Assembly: GCA_964552655.1 (NCBI GenBank)
Contig: CAZKHG010000076.1
Location: 1 to 8,255 of the forward strand
From: CAZKHG01 sp964552655
Lineage (GTDB): Bacteria; Bacteroidota; Bacteroidia; Bacteroidales; Tenuifilaceae
Direction of reading: 5' to 3'
Length of the DNA: 8,255 nt
Part shown: one piece after another, positions 1 to 6,593 of the stretch
How the letters are laid out: each line of letters starts with the position of its first letter
Numbering within the stretch: position 1 is the stretch's first letter
Made by a program: the position numbers and the translations under genes
Notes under the pieces: model-generated
The model's input: only the letters and a program-made list of their open reading frames with translations
The model's database searches: none
Told to the model about the DNA's origin: nothing

Positions 1-89
1 TTACAACCTTTGAGTTGGTAGTGGCGGAATTTTACCTGATCACGATTATTCTTATCATTTATACCAATTAACAATTTTAGATAAAATTT

Positions 90-455
90 ATGACTCGATA
101 TCAAACAATGGTTCATGGTGGAAAAATTATTTTCTGCATGGATTTTTCAGACCTTAAGGGTATTGAAGAGATTAAAGGGGTAATAGACAACAGCATCAAA
201 TACATCAGAAGCCAGCCACCCGGCTCGGTTTTAGCCCTGACTAATATCAGGGATATGCATTTCAGCAATGAGATCAGGGATGAGTTCAACGTTTTTGTCA
301 AAGGGAACAAGCCATATATTAAAGCCAGTGCTGTTGTTGGATTAAGCGGGTTACAACAGATTGTTTACAATGGCCTGATGAAAATAACCGGCCGCGATAT
401 TAAATCCTTCAACACAACCGAAGAAGCTAAGGCCTGGTTGGTAATGAGAAATTAG
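90..455 (+). CDS. SpoIIAA-like (STAS/SEC14-type) small cytoplasmic protein
   Basis: This 121-residue soluble protein resembles the SpoIIAA-like group of the STAS/SEC14 superfamily, small alpha/beta proteins often found singly in Bacteroidota. The sequence shows an early beta-strand pattern (GGKIIFCMDFSDL, residues 10-22), a central strand (SVLALTNIRD, 46-55) and the conserved C-terminal block KASAVVGLSGLQQIVYN (78-94), followed by a helix ending in EEAKAWL. There is no signal peptide or membrane segment. The family is poorly characterised; anti-anti-sigma activity is known only for the distant SpoIIAA namesake, and I do not see a convincing phosphorylatable serine motif. The start at 90 follows an A/T-rich leader; Met7 (position 108) is a possible alternative. 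The glucanase gene begins 24 bp downstream on the same strand, so co-transcription is likely, though no functional link is evident. Family assignment is from sequence pattern memory. Confidence 0.75.
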   Translation: MTRYQTMVHGGKIIFCMDFSDLKGIEEIKGVIDNSIKYIRSQPPGSVLALTNIRDMHFSNEIRDEFNVFVKGNKPYIKASAVVGLSGLQQIVYNGLMKITGRDIKSFNTTEEAKAWLVMRN

Positions 456-479
456 AGTAATAGGGTTAACTAAACTAAA

Positions 480-1973
480 ATGAAAGATTATAAATATCTT
501 TTTATCTTTCTCCTCATCCCGTTTTCACTTGTAACCCTTGATGTAAATTGCCAGAAACGGGGCATTGCGTACGGCCATTTTTCTCCTGAGGATTTGGCTG
601 TGCTTAAGCCCGATATTTCCTGGTGGTACAACTGGTCCGAAGTGCCAGAAAGCTCTGTTATTAACGTATTTGGAAATTACGGATTCGATTTTGTCCCCAT
701 GACCTGGAATGGCAATTTCAATGAGACAAAACTGCGGGATTACCTCAACCAGCATCCGGAAACTAAATTTCTGCTGGCGTTTAACGAGCCCAATTTTTTA
801 GCACAGGCCAATATGACACCTACAGCCGCCGCAAACATTTGGCCCCGTCTGGAAGCAATAGCCAATGATTATCATCTTAAAATTGTTGCTCCGGCTGTTA
901 ATTATTGTGGCAGCTGTGTTCAGGAAAACGGCACTACGTACACCGATCCCATAAAGTACCTTGATGATTTTTTCAATGCTTGCCCAGGCTGCAAAGTTGA
1001 CTATATTGCCTTCCATTCATATATGAATACGGTGAGCGCATTGCAATGGTACCTCGGGCTTTTTAAAAAATACAATAAACCGATTTGGCTCACCGAGTTT
1101 GCCGGGTGGGAACCCAACGGGAATATCAGTAATGTAAACGATCAGATTAATTTTATGATGGGTGCTGTGGATATACTTGAGGCTGATACCTGTGTTTACA
1201 GGTATGCCTGGTTCATCGGGCGTGGCAGCGGAATCAGCACTTACCCTTATATTGATATTCTTGGGGCAAACGGTCAGCTCACTGCGCTGGGTGAAATCTA
1301 TAAAAAGCTACCCGTTCATAATGCCAGCCAGATAGTCAATATTCCTGGTACAATTGAGGCAGAATCATACAACACCATGAGTGGAATCCTGATTGAAAGG
1401 ACTCAGGATATTTCCGGTTTTGCTAATGTTGGGTATATCGATGCCGGGGATTGGCTGGAGTATAGAATAAATGTTCCGCAAAGTGATGAGTATAAAATCC
1501 TCTTTCGGTATGCTTCAACCTCATCAGCATCATTCACTATCAGAGTAGATGATGCCACGTTACTTAATGTTAGCATCCCGAATACCGGCGGTTGGCAGAG
1601 ATGGAGCACAACTGCATCAAATAAAATAAACCTGAGCGCTGGTATTCATAACTTACGGCTGGTAGCCAACACAGGCGGTTTCAATATCAACTGGCTTCAA
1701 ATTGGCGATAATGCTACTGAAATAGCCGATATTGAAAACGGTAACGGGGAGTTGGCACTATACCCAAATCCTACATCCGGGCTTATTAATATTTTTACCA
1801 CAAAGAACATAGAAAGATTGCAGATTTATAATATGGCCGGCACACTGATTATAACCAAAAAGTTCGAAAATGCCTTAGACCTGAGCGAACTGCCCAATGG
1901 ATTGTATATTCTATCAGCCCTGGATGTTCAGGGGAAATTGATCGTAAATAGAAAACTGGCTGTTATAAAGTAA
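480..1973 (+). CDS. Secreted GH128-like endo-beta-1,3-glucanase with CBM6 and T9SS sorting domain
   Basis: Predicted extracellular or surface-anchored glycoside hydrolase of 497 residues. Residues 1-24 form a signal peptide (lysine near the start, hydrophobic LFIFLLIPFSLVTL). Residues 26-275 match the GH128/Asl1 catalytic core: KRGIAYG (26-32), SWWYNW (47-52), FVPMTWNG (71-78), FLLAFNEPNF (97-106) and PIWLTEFAGW (201-210). E103 is the likely acid/base and E206 the likely nucleophile; H179 lies in IAFHSY. Cysteines C143, C146, C168 and C171 may form disulfides. Residues 286-408 resemble CBM6 (IEAESYN, GYIDAGDWLEYRINV, GGFNINWLQ). Residues about 425-497 are a type A T9SS sorting domain (LYPNPTSG at 427-434, then LQIYNMAG and LPNGLYIL), normally cleaved during export and attachment. 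GH128 enzymes characterised elsewhere act on beta-1,3-glucans, so laminarin, curdlan or fungal glucan is the likely substrate. No SusC/SusD genes are adjacent, so this is not a classic polysaccharide utilisation locus. Confidence 0.9.
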   Translation: MKDYKYLFIFLLIPFSLVTLDVNCQKRGIAYGHFSPEDLAVLKPDISWWYNWSEVPESSVINVFGNYGFDFVPMTWNGNFNETKLRDYLNQHPETKFLLAFNEPNFLAQANMTPTAAANIWPRLEAIANDYHLKIVAPAVNYCGSCVQENGTTYTDPIKYLDDFFNACPGCKVDYIAFHSYMNTVSALQWYLGLFKKYNKPIWLTEFAGWEPNGNISNVNDQINFMMGAVDILEADTCVYRYAWFIGRGSGISTYPYIDILGANGQLTALGEIYKKLPVHNASQIVNIPGTIEAESYNTMSGILIERTQDISGFANVGYIDAGDWLEYRINVPQSDEYKILFRYASTSSASFTIRVDDATLLNVSIPNTGGWQRWSTTASNKINLSAGIHNLRLVANTGGFNINWLQIGDNATEIADIENGNGELALYPNPTSGLINIFTTKNIERLQIYNMAGTLIITKKFENALDLSELPNGLYILSALDVQGKLIVNRKLAVIK

Positions 1974-1992
1974 ATGGATATTTAACCCTTTT

Positions 1993-2715
1993 CTATTTTA
2001 TGATCGGCATTACAAACAGCTTTTCATCCACAGGTTGGTTGATTTCAACAGAATCGAACTGAATTTCCGAGTAGGGTTGGCCCCCAAGAGTGTTCACGTT
2101 GGTAAAGGCAAACATAATCCCATCAATACTTCTGTAATCGCTATAAATATTTTCCATCTCGGTTTCCTTCCCTCTTATGGTTCTGTAGCTGATCTTTTTA
2201 TGTAAAAGGTAGCTGTGGCAATCAATTAAATAGTATTCAATCCCACCATCGTTGCGCGTGAGCTTTATCCGGAAAACATCAATCTCGCCAAGTTTTTCTG
2301 TCCCTATTAGCTCAGCTTTATGGCCTTTATCATTCCATCTGTAAATTGGGCCATCAAAATCAGCCTGCACCTGCAGCTCTGCTAAACCCGTTCCAGATAT
2401 CACCTGAGGCTGGGAGTTCCCGGACCACGGAGCCGTCATCCAGCCATTCTTCCCGTCAAAAACCGTTAGCCCGGTGATATCGGCAACATCCCTTTCCATC
2501 CTGTAGCAGTTAGGCCTCAGCCTGAATATTTTAATCGGCATTGCGTCATTCCTGATGAGTGTCCCGGTCATGATTATAGATTTTACATCTTGTTGTTTGT
2601 CTAATCCCATGGCTTTATAATGATTGGCAAGGATTTGTTCCAGGTTAAGCCCCTGGGCATTTAGGGTTGCAGTTGCCAGAATCAGAACTCCAACCAGAAT
2701 TATTATTTTCTTCAT
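1993..2715 (-). CDS. Secreted LolA-fold (outer-membrane lipoprotein-sorting-like) protein
   Basis: The product is 240 residues from the ATG at 2715. An upstream in-frame ATG at 2778 exists, but using it would overlap the preceding gene and bury the signal peptide; the 2715 start begins directly with a classic export signal (MKKIIILVGVLILATATLNA, likely cleaved around A20-Q21). The mature part has the features of the LolA-like superfamily: an N-terminal helix (NHYKAMGL, 31-38), repeated beta-strands, FDGKNGWM (86-93), YSDYRSIDGIMFAF (191-204) and a C-terminal DEKLFVMP (230-237). Such Bacteroidota proteins are periplasmic and form an open half-barrel that can hold hydrophobic ligands; most are not the true LolA chaperone, and the ligand here is unknown. 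The gene follows the beta-propeller gene with a 22-bp gap on the same strand, indicating an operon. It converges with the glucanase gene, with only 19 bp between their stops. Confidence 0.8.
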   Translation of the reverse strand: MKKIIILVGVLILATATLNAQGLNLEQILANHYKAMGLDKQQDVKSIIMTGTLIRNDAMPIKIFRLRPNCYRMERDVADITGLTVFDGKNGWMTAPWSGNSQPQVISGTGLAELQVQADFDGPIYRWNDKGHKAELIGTEKLGEIDVFRIKLTRNDGGIEYYLIDCHSYLLHKKISYRTIRGKETEMENIYSDYRSIDGIMFAFTNVNTLGGQPYSEIQFDSVEINQPVDEKLFVMPIIK

Positions 2716-2737
2716 AATATTTGGAATTAGAGTTATT

Positions 2738-3958
2738 CTATTTGTTTTTGATATCGTAAGCCAGCAATGATTTGCCATGCCTTACATATAGAATTCCATT
2801 CAGTATAACCGGGTGGGCAAAATGTGCTTTTGTTCCCCTGGTTATTTTAAATGCGCTAACCTGTTCGAGTTTTGGCCCATCGGGGTTGAATAGCCCCATT
2901 TGACCCCTTTCATTGTAAAGGTAAAGCATGTTATCAGCTGAAATAATTGCCCCTCTGTCGAACTTAACTGAATCTAAAAGGTTCCCGTTAACTGCATCCT
3001 GAATATAGTAAACCCTTTTCTCATAGCCGGATGTATAGATGTAGTCGTTAACTTTAATAAAAGCGCCAAAGGTGTTATCACATTTTTTATTTCTCCAGAT
3101 TTCGGTAATTGACGTTCCGTCGTCAGAGAGTTTAAGCTTTACGGAGCCGTTTCCATCACCGGTAATGTAGTAAATGCAACCCTTCTCGAAATACGGGGTG
3201 TTAACATGCACATCGCCCTCGGAGTCCTGTTTGTGTGACCATAAGAGTTTTCCGTCCCGGGCGTCAATACCAAGCAGGTTATGGGCCGAAAAGGTAACCA
3301 GAATCTTTCTTTGCGGGAGGTTGATGAGCAGGGGAGAGCAGTAGGCTGTTTTTTCGCCAAGGGTCTTGCTTACCCAGATAGTTTTCCCGGTAAACCGGTT
3401 TAAGGCCACCATGCTGGTATCGGGGCTGCCGGGTGAATAATACACTTTATTATCGTCCACCACCACCGACTCTGATAAACCAAATGTAATCTGTTTGGCA
3501 TGGTAATCCCTCATCATATCTGTTGTCCAAATCACCTTACCCGAATTGGCATCAATGCATGCCAATTGTGCCCAGCCTGTGGACACATAAACCATGTTAT
3601 CAACTATTGTTGGGGTGGTGCGGACACCCGGGTAGTTTATTACCCACTCGCGGCCAATTTTGGTTTTCCATAGTATTTTCCCCGATAGATTCAGCTTAAA
3701 GAGGTAGTTTGATGAATCCATTTCGCCCTCGATGAAAATATTCTGCCGGGTGATAGCTGGTGAACCGTACCCGTTGCCAATATCCTCACTTTCCCATAAG
3801 AGAGTGGGACCACTGGTGGGCCATACCTTTAGCAGGTTGGATTCGTTATACATGCCGCTTCGATCAGCGCCCCGCCATTGCAAGACTTCCTGTGAGTAAA
3901 TGTTTGCGGTTATAACTGTGAAAGTTGCAAAAAGCAACCATGGCTTTTTTTGATACAT
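2738..3958 (-). CDS. Secreted PQQ-type beta-propeller repeat protein
   Basis: This 406-residue secreted protein carries PQQ/quinoprotein-like propeller repeats. Residues 1-23 look like a signal peptide (YQKK, a hydrophobic core, then IYSQ). The mature start WRGADRSGMY (28-37) is typical of the 'outer membrane protein assembly factor BamB-like' proteins common in Bacteroidota and Planctomycetota. Blade-closing motifs recur: SGKILW (92-97), SGKVIW (139-144), TGKTIW (190-195) and DGKLLW (235-240). They alternate with inner strands such as NMVYVSTG, NKVYYSPG, CIYYITG and YIYTSG, giving about seven blades. I see no catalytic signature of PQQ dehydrogenases, so binding or scaffolding is more likely than redox catalysis. 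It is the first gene of a pair with the LolA-fold gene, with a 22-bp gap. It lacks a lipobox cysteine, so it is probably periplasmic and soluble. Confidence is high for the fold and low for the precise role. Confidence 0.85.
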   Translation of the reverse strand: MYQKKPWLLFATFTVITANIYSQEVLQWRGADRSGMYNESNLLKVWPTSGPTLLWESEDIGNGYGSPAITRQNIFIEGEMDSSNYLFKLNLSGKILWKTKIGREWVINYPGVRTTPTIVDNMVYVSTGWAQLACIDANSGKVIWTTDMMRDYHAKQITFGLSESVVVDDNKVYYSPGSPDTSMVALNRFTGKTIWVSKTLGEKTAYCSPLLINLPQRKILVTFSAHNLLGIDARDGKLLWSHKQDSEGDVHVNTPYFEKGCIYYITGDGNGSVKLKLSDDGTSITEIWRNKKCDNTFGAFIKVNDYIYTSGYEKRVYYIQDAVNGNLLDSVKFDRGAIISADNMLYLYNERGQMGLFNPDGPKLEQVSAFKITRGTKAHFAHPVILNGILYVRHGKSLLAYDIKNK

Positions 3959-4081
3959 AGTGAAATTTTTAATGTTGATAATGAATTTTGATTTTTAATG
4001 GTTTTTGCAATGTTTGATGCCTGAATTTCTGTTTTGTTTAATTGCATCGAAAAATATCAGGAAACTTATCTGATTAGCAAT

Positions 4082-4095
4082 CATTCTTAAGAATG
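4082..4095. promoter_or_regulatory. 14-bp perfect palindrome, possible operator
   Basis: CATTCTTAAGAATG is self-complementary over all 14 bases. It lies in the 192-bp gap between the YccF gene and the propeller gene, about 124 bp upstream of the propeller start codon. A palindrome without a loop suits a dimeric DNA-binding protein better than an RNA hairpin. No promoter could be placed relative to it, so the operator role is inference; AT-rich DNA produces such palindromes by chance fairly often. Confidence 0.25.
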
Positions 4096-4150
4096 TTTGT
4101 TTGCCACGATCTCCAAAACTTAGGATTAGTGCCTGAATGCAAGGGAATAT

Positions 4151-4525
4151 CTATTTGTTAACGATATCCCGGCCAAACGGGGTTAAGGCCAGCCCGGCGA
4201 GCTTAAAATGCTGCTTTGCAAACGGAATACCGATTATTGTTATCCCTAGTAATATTCCTATAAGTACGTGGGATATGCTAATCCAAAGCCCACCGATTAA
4301 TAGCCAGATAATATTCATGATGGTTGACAGGCAGCCCGATGCGTTTTCTCTGTGTCGGATCTCCTTCCCGAATGGCCATAATGCCAGAACAGCCAGCTTC
4401 AGGGTTTGCAGGCCAAATGGAATACCAATAATGGTAATGATAAGAATAAAACTTGAGATCAAATACTCAATGGCAATAAAAATGCCTCCAAAGAGCAGCC
4501 AGATAATGTTTCCAAGAATTCTCAT
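4151..4525 (-). CDS. yccF: YccF-family inner-membrane protein with two YccF repeats
   Basis: The 124-residue integral membrane protein consists of two tandem YccF (DUF307) units. Residues 5-56 and 70-121 align without gaps at an offset of 65. NIIWLL recurs at 6-11 and 71-76, TIIGIPF at 31-37 and 96-102, and PFG at 51-53 and 116-118. A short hydrophilic, charged linker (GKEIRHRENASG, 53-64) separates them. Each unit has two hydrophobic stretches, suggesting four transmembrane segments. This matches the known YccF arrangement, although the E. coli protein is somewhat longer. The family's function is not established. The start at 4525 is followed immediately by the first repeat. A promoter-like element lies about 26 bp upstream, and the gaps of 118 bp and 192 bp to its neighbours suggest an independent transcription unit. 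The opposite strand is open over almost the same interval, but its translation has no family resemblance. Confidence 0.9.
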   Translation of the reverse strand: MRILGNIIWLLFGGIFIAIEYLISSFILIITIIGIPFGLQTLKLAVLALWPFGKEIRHRENASGCLSTIMNIIWLLIGGLWISISHVLIGILLGITIIGIPFAKQHFKLAGLALTPFGRDIVNK

Positions 4526-4550
4526 ATAAAAAGTTTTAAAAAAATTAACT

Positions 4551-4558
4551 CAAACCTA
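4551..4558 (-). promoter_or_regulatory. Candidate -7 promoter element for the YccF gene
   Basis: Read on the minus strand this is TAGGTTTG, an exact match to the Bacteroidota -7 consensus TAnnTTTG. It ends 26 bp before the YccF start codon, which would leave a short leader of about 20 bases. No matching -33 TTTG was found at the usual spacing, so support is partial. It is the only exact match I found in the leader regions examined. Confidence 0.35.
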
Positions 4559-4643
4559 ATAAATTACATTTCTCCTAATGGGACATTTGACACTTAGTTT
4601 TACACTAAAACATTTTTCAAATGGCTCTAAAAATTTATTCAGT

Positions 4644-5336
4644 TTATTTCAACCTCTTTTTAAAAATTATGCTCAAAAGAATTGAAGAGATTATTATTTC
4701 CAACCAAACAATAGAAATAATTATTATTTCAAAGGTATATTCCCGCCTGATCCCAAGTTTTATTGAAACAAATATCAGCGAGAACATTCCTAAAATGAAC
4801 CCAATTAAATAGGTTAACTTAACCGCTTTGAACAAACCGCCTTTATTTGTAAAAACAGGGGTGATGGCAAAAAACGCCAGGTTCATAAGCATGAACCCTA
4901 TTTCCTCAAGCGCAATAAATAAACCATGCGGATTATACTGTGTAAACAATGCAACGCCCTCAGTCTCCCCATTTAACAAGCTGGGTTGAATTATTGAAAC
5001 CTGGGCATAATAATTTAGTATTAGTATGCCAGCTGATAGTATTGAGAATGCCATTCCTATATGGCTGAATATTTTATGCCCCGGTTCGGCAATATAGTGA
5101 ATGCTAATCATCTGTATTACGAAGAGTAATGAGATAAAAATAGTTGGAAACATCCAATAATAATCTCTTGGAAACCTCGAAATAATGTCTGAATACGGGT
5201 ATTTAAAACAATCTGCAGTACATGATGGGCCGGATAGCGGAGGGGTTAAAAAAGCTATACAAAAAGTAATAATAGTTAGAATTGCAATGCCTAGAGAGGT
5301 GTAGAAACCAACCCTGGCTGGAATTTTTTCATTCAT
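4644..5336 (-). CDS. Unrecognised six-helix integral membrane protein
   Basis: I do not recognise this 230-residue protein with confidence. It has six hydrophobic segments, at about residues 10-31, 60-82, 90-116, 139-162, 174-193 and 202-225, and a basic C-terminus (KKRLK), which favours both ends being cytoplasmic. The loop after the first helix has a C-x3-C pair (C39, C43) preceded by PPLSGPS, placed where a disulfide outside the membrane would be possible. Charged residues inside or at the edge of helices include E144 and E145 (ALEEIG) and E213. It lacks transporter signatures I know. The leader of over 260 bp upstream and 118 bp downstream suggest it is transcribed alone. It is more AT-rich than the exporter gene to its right, partly because its residues are strongly biased to Ile, Phe and Leu. 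Confidence 0.7.
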   Translation of the reverse strand: MNEKIPARVGFYTSLGIAILTIITFCIAFLTPPLSGPSCTADCFKYPYSDIISRFPRDYYWMFPTIFISLLFVIQMISIHYIAEPGHKIFSHIGMAFSILSAGILILNYYAQVSIIQPSLLNGETEGVALFTQYNPHGLFIALEEIGFMLMNLAFFAITPVFTNKGGLFKAVKLTYLIGFILGMFSLIFVSIKLGIRREYTFEIIIISIVWLEIIISSILLSIIFKKRLK

Positions 5337-5458
5337 GACTTTTGATATTAAAAGTGATATATAATAGACTTAAAGCTGATTGTATGGTTGCAAACAACAT
5401 TTTAAATAGAGTATTTTTAATCCCATTTGAGCGAAGGTACTCCAATGTTCTGGTTTAT

Positions 5459-5470
5459 AAAAGTACTTTT
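5459..5470. promoter_or_regulatory. 12-bp perfect palindrome upstream of the membrane-protein gene
   Basis: AAAAGTACTTTT is self-complementary over 12 bases and lies about 123 bp upstream of the start at 5336, in the 264-bp gap before the exporter gene. Its distance from the start codon is almost the same as for the palindrome upstream of the propeller gene, but the two sequences differ. The rest of this gap shows no open frame of note. A regulatory role is speculative. Confidence 0.15.
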
Positions 5471-5600
5471 GCTTGTTAGAATGTTAAATTAAACTAAGCA
5501 CAGGCAATTACTTAGAGTAGCACTCATCACCTGAATAGTAGTGGTTTGAACTATTTTCGTTGTTTTTGAGGATGTTTGCAATCCCGGTCGTTAGGTTTTT

Positions 5601-6203
5601 TTACCCCAACCCTGACCAAAGCTGGTAGATCCCGAAGAGAAGCAGGGCGATTGCTGACACCCCAATAGCCGCCTTGTTTACCCTGCTACCCAGGTTGCGT
5701 GTTGCCGCAAAGAGCATAACCATTCCTGTTGAGAAGAGAACCATGGCGCTGTAGAAAGTGGCAATAAGGGTTATCCCGTTTAAAGGGCTTTCTTTCCACC
5801 CCTTTATGAGTATTGGCCCAAGCACCAGGCTCCAGGCGATGTAAGGATTCGGGTTGAGCAGGTTTACCAGGGCTGCCTTGAATATACTCTGCCGGGCAGA
5901 AGATGAAGGGATCGCAGTAGTATCAAACTTTCTCCATACCTTAATCCCTTCATAGGCCAGGTAAATTAAAAGTATTCCACCTGAAACCTGGAGCACTTTC
6001 AGCAAGCTCTCCGGCAACTTGACCAGAACAAAGAGAACAAGGGTTATGACCGGGATATCAGAGAAAACGGGGGCAAAAACCAACGGCCAGGTTTTTCTCC
6101 AGCCGTTCTGCAGGCTCTGGGATATCAAAAAGGCCTGAAATGGCCCCGGTTGGGCTACAGCAGCCAGCGCAAGACCTAGGGCCATCAACGCATAGTTAAT
6201 CAT
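5601..6203 (-). CDS. LysE/RhtB-family amino-acid (or small metabolite) exporter
   Basis: This 200-residue inner-membrane protein has the length and layout of the LysE/RhtB translocator family, which exports amino acids or related metabolites using the proton motive force. The N-terminal helix is followed by the family's PGP signature (AQPGPFQAF, 17-25) and by APVFSDIPV (44-52), which matches the conserved G/APxxSDxP-type segment. A second family motif is LLNPNPYIAWSL (115-126). Hydrophobic segments lie at about 4-24, 41-62, 67-88, 106-132, 142-166 and 177-197. The substrate cannot be told from sequence. It appears monocistronic: 264 bp separates it from the next gene and 390 bp lies upstream. 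The base composition is GC-rich for this window (35/60 G+C in one sampled line). The start at 6203 places the first helix immediately at the N-terminus. Confidence 0.87.
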   Translation of the reverse strand: MINYALMALGLALAAVAQPGPFQAFLISQSLQNGWRKTWPLVFAPVFSDIPVITLVLFVLVKLPESLLKVLQVSGGILLIYLAYEGIKVWRKFDTTAIPSSSARQSIFKAALVNLLNPNPYIAWSLVLGPILIKGWKESPLNGITLIATFYSAMVLFSTGMVMLFAATRNLGSRVNKAAIGVSAIALLLFGIYQLWSGLG

Positions 6204-6295
6204 ACTTAATATTAAAATCCGGTTATTTGCAATTCTAAAATGTGCAGGTTATTCACGTTTGCCCAGGACTCCAAGTACCCTAAACAAAACTGGGG

Positions 6296-6348
6296 TTTCC
6301 TGACTTTTGCAAAATACTAATTCATTGATAAAAAACCTAGTCAGGAAA
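6296..6348. repeat. 10-bp inverted repeat with 33-bp spacer
   Basis: TTTCCTGACT at 6296-6305 and AGTCAGGAAA at 6339-6348 are exact reverse complements. The spacer begins within a separate 10-bp palindrome, TTTTGCAAAA (6305-6314). As RNA the arms could pair around a large loop, but neither strand has a following run of U, so it is not a standard terminator. It could be a regulatory structure in the exporter leader, about 95-145 bp upstream of the start codon, or the ends of a very short inserted element. Confidence 0.4.
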
Positions 6349-6512
6349 TAAACTAACCATTAAAATATTCCTTGTGCGGTTTGGCGTAAGTCCCCAACCT
6401 GAAAAGGGAAATGATTTCAAGCCCGGGATTGTATGAGTGATATGGTTACCATAGCATGCGTCTGAAATTGCCTGCTACTCGGGTATTATTGACCTTGCCC
6501 ATTCCGGCAGGT

Positions 6513-6550
6513 AACCTCAGCCGAACGAGGGGGTTTAACCTCAGTCGAAC
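6513..6550. repeat. Two-copy direct repeat with 24-bp period
   Basis: AACCTCAGCCGAAC at 6513-6526 and AACCTCAGTCGAAC at 6537-6550 match at 13 of 14 positions. Between them is GAGGGGGTTT, which can pair weakly with the CCTC of the first copy. The segment lies 44 bp beyond the stop of the HD-protein gene. On the minus strand the first copy reads CCCTCGTTCGGCTGAG, similar at 13 of 16 positions to plus-strand 8201-8216 at the right edge of the window. Confidence 0.5.
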
Positions 6551-6593
6551 CGGGTATGTTTTAACAAACCTGAGATTAATTGGGCATTTTAAA

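Larger units (their letters stand above)
6204..6593. other. 390-bp gap without a gene, rich in small repeats
   Basis: No credible coding frame was found on either strand. Contents are the leader of the exporter gene (no exact TAnnTTTG element seen), a 10-bp inverted repeat at 6296-6348, and a direct repeat at 6513-6550 just after the end of the HD-protein gene. The stretch is visibly richer in G+C around 6400-6560 than the AT-rich gene that follows it, so the composition boundary falls near 6560. It may hold decayed sequence at the edge of an inserted segment. Confidence 0.5.

Noticed and set aside
1..89. Possible C-terminal end of a gene entering from the left
   Set aside because: The minus-strand frame ending at 1-3 meets several stops within about 50 bases, and no plus-strand frame looks coding. 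It reads as leader sequence.
1974..1992. Possible bidirectional terminator between the convergent glucanase and LolA-fold genes
   Set aside because: The 19-bp gap has no usable inverted repeat; any terminator must lie inside the coding ends or be factor-dependent.
2716..2778. A 21-residue N-terminal extension of the LolA-fold protein from an ATG at 2778
   Set aside because: It would overlap the preceding gene by 41 bp and place the evident signal peptide inside the protein; the start at 2715 is better.
4137..4529. A 130-residue plus-strand open frame almost exactly opposite the YccF gene
   Set aside because: Its translation has no domain pattern, while the minus strand gives a clear duplicated YccF protein. 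The open frame is a by-product of the repeat's codon composition.
4597..4611. Small hairpin GTTTTA-CAC-TAAAAC followed on the plus strand by ATTTTT, resembling a terminator
   Set aside because: Flanking genes are on the minus strand, where no U-run follows the stem, and the stem is only six A/T-rich pairs.
6204..6593. tRNA, CRISPR array or attachment site in the long gap
   Set aside because: No cloverleaf or tRNA-like 3' end was seen, the direct repeat has only two units, and no integrase gene is nearby.
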